This document shows positions 56,862 to 64,000 of a DNA stretch of 64,000 bases, piece by piece. Numbering within the stretch: the stretch's first letter is position 1; each line of letters starts with the position of its first letter. The stretch lies in the NCBI GenBank assembly GCA_928721915.1, contig CAKMVZ010000003.1:226982-290981 (forward strand), in the 5' to 3' direction. Below the pieces are notes generated by a model. It was not told the DNA's origin. It saw only the letters and a list, made by a program, of their open reading frames with translations, and did no database searches. The translations under genes and the position numbers were made by a program. This stretch comes from an uncultured Clostridia bacterium. GTDB taxonomy: Bacteria > Bacillota > Clostridia > TANB77 > CAG-508.

Positions 56862-58029
56862 TCATTTTAAAATTTCTTTTAAGAAACTTATTCCTGAAAT
56901 ACTGCTGTTTATTTCAAAATAATCTTCAATAGTTTTTCCAATATCAGCATAAGTTTCTCTTATTCCTAGATTTTTAGGAAGTATTTTATTTCCATATATT
57001 AATAATGGTATATATTCTCTTGAATGATCTGTACTAGGTGTTGAAGGGTCACAACCATGATCTGCTGTAATCATTAAAATATCATCTTCTCTTAATTTTG
57101 GTAAAAACTTTTCAAGCCAAATATCAAATTCGGTACATGCTTTTGCATATCCATCTATATCATTTCTATGACCATATAGCATATCAAAATCTACAAGATT
57201 TGTAAAGCATAATCCTTCAAAATCTTTATCTGCTAATTCAAAGGTTTTTGCCATTCCTTCATTATTATCTTTCGTATAATATTTTTCGGTTATACCAGAA
57301 CCTGCATATATATCATTTATTTTTCCAACAGCTATTACATCCTTGCTAGCTTCTTTTAGATTATTTAACATAGTATTTTTTGGTGGAACAAGTGAAAAAT
57401 CATGTCTATTTTTAGTTCTATAAAAATCAGGATATTTTCCTAAAAATGGTCTTGCAATAACTCTTCCTACTGCATTTTCTCCAGTTAGAATTTCCCTTGC
57501 AATTTTACAATACTCATAAAGTTTTTCTAATGGTACAACTTCCTCATGAGCAGCTATTTGAAAAACACTATCTGCTGAAGTATATACAATTAAACTTCCA
57601 GTTGCTAAATGCTCTTTTCCATAGACTTTTATTACTTCTGTACCAGAATAAGGCTTATTGCATAAAACCTCTTTTCCTGTTCTTTTACTAAATTCTCTTA
57701 TTATTTCTTCTGGAAAACCATTAGGATATGTAGGAAAAGGTTTATCTACAATTAAGCCTGCAATTTCCCAATGTCCAGATGTTGTATCTTTTCCACAAGA
57801 TTGCTCTTGTAACTTACAAAATGCAGCTGTTGGATTTTTTCCAGGAACTTCAAAACCAATATTATCAATATTGAAAATTCCCATTTTTCTCATTGTATTT
57901 ATATTAAAATATTTTGATTTTGATATTGCTTTTAATGTGTTGCTACCGAGCATCTCCATATTTATCGCTATCAGGAGCCTCTCCAATACCAACACTATCT
58001 AAAACAATTAAAAATACTCTTTTTTTCAT
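56862..58029 (-). CDS. deoB: Phosphopentomutase (one CGG +1 site)
   Basis: DeoB converts ribose 1-phosphate to ribose 5-phosphate. The restored length is 388 aa. It starts MKKRVFLIVLDSVGIGEAPD (metal site) and continues TADHGCDPSTPSTDHSREYI and PLLIYGN. The break is at 57946-57948: KYGDA then CGG followed immediately by TAG in the incoming frame; skipping C gives GDAGSNTLKAISKS. Without the shift the protein would end after about 28 residues. It ends in TGA. Confidence 0.95.
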
Positions 58030-58044
58030 TTGTTTCCTTTCTTT

Positions 58045-58770
58045 TTAACCTATTTCTACAGCAGTATTTAGTGCAAGTTCTATCATATCAGTTAAAGCTT
58101 TTTCTCTCATTTGGCTAGTTGCAGAATCACCATGAACTTCATCATCTACTACTGTTAAGATTGTCGCTGCCTTTTTATTTAAAAGCTTTGCATTATAAAA
58201 TAAAGCAAATGCTTCCATTTCAGCTCCAATTACTTTAATATCATTTGGAATCCTTTCAAAACATTTTGATTTATCTGTCATATAAATATCAAAACATTCT
58301 GAACACAAAGTTGTTCCTTTTTTTAATTTAATATTCATATTTCTAGCAGTTTCTTCAATTTTTAAATTTATTTCTTCACTTGGTTTAGCAATATGGGTAT
58401 TTTCATTATTTAATGTTAAAGCATAATTTGACTCAGTATAAGTTCTATCAACTAAAATTAAATCTAAAAGTCTTAATTCTTCTGAATAATTACCACATGA
58501 TCCAATTCTAATAATAGTATCAACATCATAATATTTATATAATTCATAAGAATAAATTCCCATTGATGGAATTCCCATACCACTAGCCATTACAGATACC
58601 TTTTTATCTTTATAATAACCTGTATATGCCTTCATTCCTCTAACATCATTTATTAGTTTACTATCAGTTAAATAGTTGTTAGCAATAAATTCAGCTCTTT
58701 TAGGATCCCCAGGCATTATTACAGTTTTTGCAAAATCACCCAAATTTGCTTCATTATGTGGGGTTGACAA
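58045..58770 (-). CDS. deoD: Purine-nucleoside phosphorylase, DeoD type
   Basis: DeoD splits purine nucleosides with phosphate to the base and ribose 1-phosphate. 241 aa; MSTPHNEANLGDFAKTVIMP, GDPKRAEFIA, RIGSCGNYSEELRLLDLILV and VIGAEMEAFALFYNA are typical of the trimeric-dimer DeoD family. It is intact and lies between pgk and deoB, feeding deoB directly. Confidence 0.96.
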   Translation of the reverse strand: MSTPHNEANLGDFAKTVIMPGDPKRAEFIANNYLTDSKLINDVRGMKAYTGYYKDKKVSVMASGMGIPSMGIYSYELYKYYDVDTIIRIGSCGNYSEELRLLDLILVDRTYTESNYALTLNNENTHIAKPSEEINLKIEETARNMNIKLKKGTTLCSECFDIYMTDKSKCFERIPNDIKVIGAEMEAFALFYNAKLLNKKAATILTVVDDEVHGDSATSQMREKALTDMIELALNTAVEIG

Positions 58771-58806
58771 TTAAATCACCTCTTTTTTAATAAATATTGC
58801 ACTCAC

Positions 58807-59991
58807 TTATTTGTCTTGTAATGCTTCTATTCCTGGCAACTTCTTACCTTCTAAAAATTCTAATGAAGCACCACCACCTGTTGAAATATGTGTAAATTTC
58901 TCTGCTAAACCTGCTTTTTCAACAGCTGCTGCTGAATCTCCACCACCTATTATTTTAACTGCATCAACATCTGCTAATGCTTTGGCTATACTGTTTGTTC
59001 CTACTGCAAATTGGTCAAATTCAAATAAACCTAAAGGTCCATTCCAAATTACTGTTTTAGCGTTTTTTACTTCTTCTGAATACATTTTTATTGTTTCTTC
59101 TCCAATATCAAATCCTTCCCAGCCATCTGGAATTTCTGTAAATTTAACTGTTTTACTTTCTGTATCTGGTTTAAATTCTTTTCCAACTTTTGTATCTACT
59201 GGAAGCATAAATTTAACACCTTTAGCTTTTGCTTTTTCCATAACTTCTTTTGCTAAATCTAATTTATCTAATTCGCAAACTGAATTTCCAACATTATAGC
59301 CCATTGATTTAAAGAAAGTATAAGCCATAGCTCCACCTATCATTAGAACATCTACTTTTTCTAATAAGCTTTCTATTACTCCAATTTTATCAGAAACTTT
59401 TCTTCCACCTAAAATAGCCATAAATGGTCTTTCAGGATTTTCTAATGCTGAACCTAAGAAATTTAATTCTTTTTCAATTAAAAATCCAGAAACAGCTGGC
59501 AAATATTTTGCAACACCTGTTGTTGAACTATGAGCTCTATGTGCTGTTCCAAAAGCATCATTTACATAAACTTCTGCTAAAGATGCAAATGCTTTTGATA
59601 ATTCTTCATCATTTTTCTCTTCGCCTGGTTCAAATCTAACATTTTCTAAAAGCATTACTTCACCAGATTGTAAATTTGCTGCTAAAGCTTTAGCATCAGG
59701 TCCTACAACATCTTTTGCAAGTTTTACTTCTTTTCCTAATAATCTAGAAAGTTCATCTGCTACTATATTCATTGAGAATTCTGGTTTAACTTCTCCTTTT
59801 GGTCTACCTAAATGAGAGCATAAAATTACTTTACAATCATTTTCAAGTAAATATTTAATAGTAGGAAGTGCTGCTACTATTCTTCTATTATCAGTAATTT
59901 TTCTGTTCTCATCATATGGGACATTAAAATCACATCTAACTAAAACTTTTTTTCCTTTAATATCAATATCTCTTACAGTTTTTTTATTCAT
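58807..59991 (-). CDS. pgk: Phosphoglycerate kinase
   Basis: Pgk transfers phosphate from 1,3-bisphosphoglycerate to ADP. 394 aa; VLVRCDFNVPYDENRKI, LCSHLGRPKGEVKPEFS, YVNDAFGTAHRAHSST, AILGGRKVSDKIGVI and the C-terminal IIGGGDSAAAVEKAG. No in-frame CGG. It follows gap after hairpin C. Confidence 0.98.
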   Translation of the reverse strand: MNKKTVRDIDIKGKKVLVRCDFNVPYDENRKITDNRRIVAALPTIKYLLENDCKVILCSHLGRPKGEVKPEFSMNIVADELSRLLGKEVKLAKDVVGPDAKALAANLQSGEVMLLENVRFEPGEEKNDEELSKAFASLAEVYVNDAFGTAHRAHSSTTGVAKYLPAVSGFLIEKELNFLGSALENPERPFMAILGGRKVSDKIGVIESLLEKVDVLMIGGAMAYTFFKSMGYNVGNSVCELDKLDLAKEVMEKAKAKGVKFMLPVDTKVGKEFKPDTESKTVKFTEIPDGWEGFDIGEETIKMYSEEVKNAKTVIWNGPLGLFEFDQFAVGTNSIAKALADVDAVKIIGGGDSAAAVEKAGLAEKFTHISTGGGASLEFLEGKKLPGIEALQDK

Positions 59992-60009
59992 AAAAATCTT
60001 TTCCTTTCT

Positions 60010-60050
60010 TTAATAAAATAAAAAGGCAGGTATTTCCACCCACCTCCAAA
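60010..60050 (-). terminator. Possible attenuator between gap and pgk
   Basis: AGGTGGG and CCTGCCT can pair (with two G-T pairs) before a T-rich tract on the minus strand. Weak stem; partial termination is an inference. Confidence 0.4.
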
Positions 60051-60109
60051 GTAATTTCTTAAATCTTTAAATATTGTACTCGTATATTGAACATTACAAT
60101 ACACTTATT

Positions 60110-60233
60110 GTGCAAACGAGAAGTGGTGGATTGTGCATTTTTGCGACTAAGGATATCTAGGAGGCGTACTTTTTGTACGTTGACTAGATTCCGCAGGAGC
60201 GAAAATGTGCAAGGCGCCGCTTCTCGTTTGCAC
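60110..60233. repeat. Long imperfect hairpin element C
   Basis: GTGCAAACGAGAAG at the left and CTTCTCGTTTGCAC at the right form a perfect 14 bp outer stem; CATTTTTGCG and CGAAAATG pair inside, and a tip with GTAC...GTAC and CTAG...CTAG pairs follows. It lies between gap and pgk and begins a few bases after the gap stop codon. Confidence 0.8.
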
Positions 60234-60239
60234 CCCAAT

Positions 60240-61256
60240 TTAAATTTCTGCGAAATATTTAATCGTTCTAACCATTTGACTTGTATATGAATTCTCATTA
60301 TCATACCAAGCTACAACTTGAACTTGATATAATCCTTCATCTACTTTTGCAACCATTGTTTGAGTTGCGTCAAATAATGATCCATAAGTCATTCCTATGA
60401 TATCTGAAGAAACTAATGGTTCTTCTGTATATCCATAAGATTGATTTGAAGCTGCTTTCATAGCTTCATTTATTGATTCTACAGTAATTTCTTTATCTGA
60501 TTTTACTGTTGCAACTAATATTGTTGTTGAACCAGTTGGAACTGGAACTCTTTGAGCTGAACCAATTAGTTTTCCATTTAATTCAGGAATAACTAATCCT
60601 ATAGCTTTTGCTGCACCTGTTGAATTAGGAACAATATTTACTGCAGCAGCTCTTGCTCTTCTTAAATCACCTTTTCTATGTGGTCCATCTAAAACCATTT
60701 GATCTCCTGTATAAGCATGAACTGTTGTCATAATTCCTGATTTAATCTCAGCATAATCATTTAAAGCTTTAGCCATAGGTGCTAAGCAGTTTGTTGTACA
60801 TGAAGCTGCTGAAATAATATTGTCATCTTTTGTTAATATTCCTTCATTTACTCCAAATACTATAGTTGGTAAATCTTTTCCTGCTGGTGCAGAAATAACA
60901 ACTTTTTTAGCTCCTGCTTTAATATGTGCAGATGCTTTTTCTTTTGATGTATAAAAACCTGTACATTCTAAAACAACATCAACACCTATTTCTCCCCAAG
61001 GAAGATTTTCAGCATCTTTCTCTGCATAAATTTTAATTGTTTTTCCGTCAACAGTGATTGAATCTTCACCTGCAACTACTGTATCTGCTTTTTCATATCT
61101 TTTTTGAGCAGAATCGTATTTTAAAAGATGAGCTAACATAGCAGGGCTTGTTAAATCATTTATAGCAACGATTTCATACCCTTCAGCTCCAAACATTTGT
61201 CTAAATGCAAGACGTCCAATACGTCCAAATCCATTTATGGCTACTCTTACTGACAT
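60240..61256 (-). CDS. gap: Glyceraldehyde-3-phosphate dehydrogenase
   Basis: 338 aa. Rossmann fingerprint RVAINGFGRIGRLAFRQM, catalytic cysteine in ISAASCTTNCLAPMAKA, and histidine in MTTVHAYTGDQM, with WYDNENSYTSQM at the C terminus. I choose ATG 61256, which has GGAGG upstream; the frame continues eight codons further up but without a ribosome site. No in-frame CGG. It heads the gap-pgk-deoD-deoB-pdp-tpiA-gpmI series. Confidence 0.98.
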   Translation of the reverse strand: MSVRVAINGFGRIGRLAFRQMFGAEGYEIVAINDLTSPAMLAHLLKYDSAQKRYEKADTVVAGEDSITVDGKTIKIYAEKDAENLPWGEIGVDVVLECTGFYTSKEKASAHIKAGAKKVVISAPAGKDLPTIVFGVNEGILTKDDNIISAASCTTNCLAPMAKALNDYAEIKSGIMTTVHAYTGDQMVLDGPHRKGDLRRARAAAVNIVPNSTGAAKAIGLVIPELNGKLIGSAQRVPVPTGSTTILVATVKSDKEITVESINEAMKAASNQSYGYTEEPLVSSDIIGMTYGSLFDATQTMVAKVDEGLYQVQVVAWYDNENSYTSQMVRTIKYFAEI

Positions 61257-61275
61257 TTTATAATCCTCCACTTCC

Positions 61276-61330
61276 GACACTATATTTTATTTTTAAAGTG
61301 TCTTAAAAATTGGTTTATATCAAACCGAAA
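61276..61330 (-). promoter_or_regulatory. gap leader with two palindromes
   Basis: In the minus-strand leader GACACT...AGTGTC (61276-61302) forms a hairpin and GGTTTGATATAAACC (about 61311-61325) is a palindrome; both lie between promoter and ribosome site and are candidate operators. Confidence 0.45.
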
Positions 61331-61332
61331 CT

Positions 61333-61361
61333 ATTTTATATCAAAAATACATTTTTTTCAA
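61333..61361 (-). promoter_or_regulatory. gap promoter
   Basis: Minus-strand TTGAAA (61356-61361) and TAAAAT (61333-61338) with 17 bp spacing. Confidence 0.65.
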
Positions 61362-61565
61362 GTGTTTTTTGCATTTTATGATATTGTTTTATTTAATAAA
61401 TTTATTTTTTATTAATTCTAATATAAATAATGGCTTATTTCTTAATATATCTACTATTTACAAATATTATAATTAAATTTAGAAAATTTATACATATTAT
61501 AATTTTAAGTTCTATTATAAAAAAATTCACATATCATTTAACAAATAATTTATAGAGGTGATTAA

Positions 61566-62127
61566 ATGTTTATTTGTAATTTTAAAATAAATCAAAAGAA
61601 AATAGTTAAAATTTTTATATTAATAGCAGCTATTCTAGTTTTAGCCTTGCTTGGAGTTATAATTTCAAAAGTTTGGAATGAAGTACAAAATTCTACTACA
61701 GAAAATACAACTGTAAATGACGAAATTCCATCTCCGGAAATAGCAAATTTAACTCCTGAAAATTATACAAATATTTTAAAAGAAGTTCATGAAAATTTAG
61801 ATACTTATATTGGTCAAAAAATTTCCTTTATTGGATATATTTATAGAGTTCAAGACTTAGAAGAAAATCAATTTATATTAGCAAGAGACATGATAATAAA
61901 TAGTAAAAACCAAACTGTAGTTGTTCGGTTTTTTATGTGAATATGAAAAAGCCAAAGATTTTGAAAATAATTCTTGGGTAAATTTAACCGGTGAAATTAC
62001 AAAAGGTTATTATTATGGGGATATTCCAGTTCTTAAAATAACCTCAATAGAAAAATGTGATGCTCCAGAAAATCCATATGTAAATGTACCATCAGACTCT
62101 TATGTTCCTACCGCTGTAATATATTAA
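61566..62127 (+). CDS. Membrane-anchored DUF1980-like (YcgQ C-terminal type) protein, one CGG +1 site
   Basis: The restored length is 186 aa. It has an N-terminal basic segment and one membrane helix (FILIAAILVLALLGVIISKV), a Thr/Asn/Pro linker, then an OB-like domain: YIGQKISFIGYIYRV, QFILARDMII, SWVNLTGEITKGYYY and IPVLKITSIEKCDAP ending NPYVNVPSDSYVPTAVIY. This matches the C-terminal domain of TIGR03943/DUF1980 proteins. The break is at 61926-61928, TVVV then CGG; skipping C gives VVVGFLCEYEKAKDF. This is the only CGG +1 site on the plus strand. Confidence 0.78.
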
Positions 62128-62224
62128 ATTGCTTTTTTCTTTATTATAAGCTATAATTATTTATGTAAGGTGTAAAACCTTTTTTAAACAATGTGAAAAT
62201 GTTCACTTTTAAGGAGGATTTTTT

Positions 62225-62500
62225 ATGGAGAAACAGATTATTAACTTAGCAACAATTACAGCAGAGGAACTTGACAAAACCATAGTTCCTATACTTGCAA
62301 TGACAAGACCACTTGTACGGTTAAAAGGAAAAAAAGAATTATATCGGCTCTGGTTTACAGAAAGCAATGGCATAAATTCTATATGCCTTGCTCCTGAGAA
62401 AACAAAGAGCAGATCTTTTGGCGGATACTGGTCTTGCAGTTACTATTCTCCTGATGATTATGGCAAAAAATTTGAAATTGTCGAAATTATTCGTAAATAG
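62225..62500 (+). CDS. Small protein of unknown function, codon use unlike the rest; contains two sense CGG codons
   Basis: 91 aa with a strong AAGGAGG site. The sequence (ELDKTIVPILAMTRPLVRLK, GYWSCSYYSPDDYGKKFEIV) matches no family I recognise. It uses GGC, CTC, TGC, GAC and CGG far more than its neighbours, suggesting recent transfer. In-frame CGG codons stand at LV-R-LK and LY-R-LW with no frame break. If CGG triggers +1 shift, the first would read GGT then TAA and stop. An inverted repeat GTGAAAATGTTCAC lies just before the ribosome site. Confidence 0.65.
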   Translation: MEKQIINLATITAEELDKTIVPILAMTRPLVRLKGKKELYRLWFTESNGINSICLAPEKTKSRSFGGYWSCSYYSPDDYGKKFEIVEIIRK

Positions 62501-62516
62501 TAGCAAGTATTTTCTA

Positions 62517-62553
62517 CCTCTCGGTATTTTTATATCGAGAGGTCCTCTTTTTA
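62517..62553 (+). terminator. Terminator after the small plus-strand gene
   Basis: CCTCTCG and CGAGAGG form a stem with an AT loop, followed by TCCTCTTTTT. Confidence 0.85.
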
Positions 62554-62555
62554 TA

Positions 62556-62588
62556 AAAAAATCACGAATATATAATAATCGTGATTTC
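62556..62588 (-). terminator. Terminator after murD
   Basis: AATCACGA and TCGTGATT form a stem followed by a T run on the minus strand. Confidence 0.75.
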
Positions 62589-64000
62589 TAATTTTCTAAA
62601 ACTAACTTTTTAAAAACTTTTCCTCTTTCATCAAAATTTTTAAAACTGTCAAAACTTGCACTTGCAGGAGAAAATAAAACTATATCCCCTTTAGTAGCAA
62701 TATTTTCAGCTAAAGTTACAGCTTCATTTAAACTATCGCATTTATATATATCTAAATTTTTAATTCCTGCCTTTAAAATTTGCTCATTTTCAACAGCAGC
62801 TTTTATTTTATTTGCAGTTTGACCTATTAAGATAAGTGATTTACAGCTATTTATAATAGGCTTAGCTAAAGGTTCATATTCTAAGTTCTTATCATATCCA
62901 CCAGCAATTAAAATTACATTTTTTGTAGGAAACGCATTTAAAGCAACAATTGTTCTAGTAGGACTTGAAGACGCAGAATCATTATACCATTTAATTCTAT
63001 TCTTAGTCTCTTTTACAAGCTCTAGTCTGTGCTCTACTCCGCGGAAACTCACAAATAGTTTTTACTGCCAAATCTAAATCAACATAATCTCTAGTTGCAG
63101 CTATTGCACAAGCAGCATTCATATAATTATGAAGTCCTTTAATTTTCATATTTTTTGTTTCTAATATATGAGTTCTAAAATCTCCATTGCAAAATTTAAT
63201 TGATTTTGAATCTACCATATAACCGTCTGTAATTTTAGCAACATTACTAAAAAAAATAACCTTTCCTTTAGCATCTTTTGCAAAACTTTTTGTAATATTA
63301 TTATCATAATTTAAAATTACAGTATCATCTACATTTTGATATTTTAAAATACTTTTTTTAGCTTCAATATACTCTTCCATATCTTCATGAATATTTAAAT
63401 GATTAGGAGTAATATTTGTAACAACTGCAACTTTAGGACTAATTTTCATATTCATAAGTTGAAAGCTGCTAAGCTCCAAAACTACCATATCTTCTGGCTT
63501 CATTTCTCCAACCTTCGTAAATAGAGGAGTTCCTACATTTCCACCAATATATGTATTATATCCTCCAGCTTTTAAAATCTCATAAATAAGAGTCGTTGTA
63601 GTTGTTTTTCCGTCGCTTCCTGTAACTCCAATAATAGTACATGGACAAAGTTCCATAAACATTTCAATTTCAGTAGTAACAATAGCACCTCTTGAGGCTT
63701 CTAATTGTAGAGCTGGATTTGTTGGCAAGCAGCTAGGTGATCTAAAAATAATATCAAAATCTACTAATTTTGAAAGATAATTCTCGCCCAAAGAATATTC
63801 CATATCATAACAAATTACTTTATTCATTATACTACTTTCAATCTTATCAATTTCTCGATTATCAAAGACTACTGTTTCAGCTCCAACTTCATGCATATAT
63901 TCAATAAGTGGAATATTGCTTACTCCAAGACCTATTATAGCAACACGCCTACCATCTAAATAATTATTAAATTCTTCTAATTTGCTATTTTCAAAACTCA
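62588..64000 (-). CDS. murD: UDP-N-acetylmuramoylalanine--D-glutamate ligase (one CGG +1 site; start cut by window edge)
   Basis: MurD adds D-glutamate to UDP-MurNAc-Ala in peptidoglycan synthesis. Motifs are RVAIIGLGVSNIPLIEYM, IIGVTGSDGKTTTTTLIY (P-loop), GGNVGTPLF, NITPNHLNIH and YNDSASSSPTRTIVAL. The break is at 63039-63041: CEFP then CGG; skipping C gives FPGVEHRLELVKET, the family motif FxGxxHRxE. The frame is open to base 64000, where TG-AGT implies the ATG begins one base beyond the window. Confidence 0.95.

Overview
The window is a 64 kb piece of a very AT-rich chromosome from a low-GC Bacillota, most likely an anaerobic clostridium-like gut lineage. The basis is PolC-type DNA polymerase III, LexA, MutS2, a YvcK/MurB neighbourhood, SLH-domain and BspA-type surface proteins, strong GGAGG ribosome sites, an almost exclusive use of A/T-ending codons, and a 16S-tRNA-Ile-23S-5S-tRNA-Asn operon. 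Nearly all genes lie on the minus strand.

Layout (window coordinates): 1-953 3' end of mutS2 (plus); 1.1-1.8 kb lexA; 2.0-2.3 kb small membrane protein; 2.39-2.59 kb long hairpin; 2.7-7.6 kb polC and a PH-domain membrane protein; 7.6-10.6 kb rseP-like, cdsA, uppS, frr; 10.7-14.1 kb two acyltransferases and two GT8 glycosyltransferases; 14.3 kb tRNA-Thr; 14.4-20.5 kb SLH/LRR surface protein, DUF5050-like protein, birA, glycogen debranching enzyme; 20.5-24.9 kb yvcK, murB, pilin-like protein, GT2; 24.9-27.7 kb pnp and rpsO; 27.7-38.2 kb cls, Zn-macrodomain, LbH protein, Y-family polymerase with its small partner, MBL hydrolase, PepE-like, DUF5680, DUF1016 nuclease, HD, NUDIX and metallophosphoesterase; 38.4-44.4 kb rRNA operon; 44.5-50.5 kb HD paralogue, orphan plus-strand gene, asnB, mutS; 50.5-54.2 kb miaB, YezG-like gene and gpmI (indel-rich); 54.3-54.7 kb repeats and a second hairpin; 54.8-61.3 kb tpiA, pdp, deoB, deoD, pgk, hairpin, gap; 61.6-62.5 kb two plus-strand genes; 62.6-64 kb murD.

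The standout observation is translational. Fifteen otherwise well-conserved genes are broken at 22 places, and every one of these breaks has the same form: one extra C directly before a conserved glycine codon (GGA 18 times, GGT 4 times), so that the incoming frame meets the codon CGG. Skipping the C restores the family sequence and makes every gene length a whole number of codons. pdp has four such sites; mutS and an acyltransferase have three each. In a manual scan of all native coding sequences I found no in-frame CGG that is NOT at such a break, although CGG is common in the other two frames. The simplest reading is that CGG is not a normal arginine codon here but a +1 frameshift signal, or the first three bases of a CGGN quadruplet, that yields glycine. 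A frame-blind sequencing artefact would not respect codon boundaries. A second, heterogeneous class of indels (homopolymer-like, confined to polC and the miaB-YezG-gpmI block) looks more like sequence error and should be kept separate.

Functionally the window joins lower glycolysis (gap, pgk, tpiA, gpmI) with nucleoside salvage (deoD, deoB, pdp), cell-envelope synthesis (uppS, cdsA, murB, murD, acyl/glycosyltransferases, cls), mismatch and SOS repair (mutS, mutS2, lexA, Y-family polymerase) and RNA handling (pnp, rpsO, frr, miaB).
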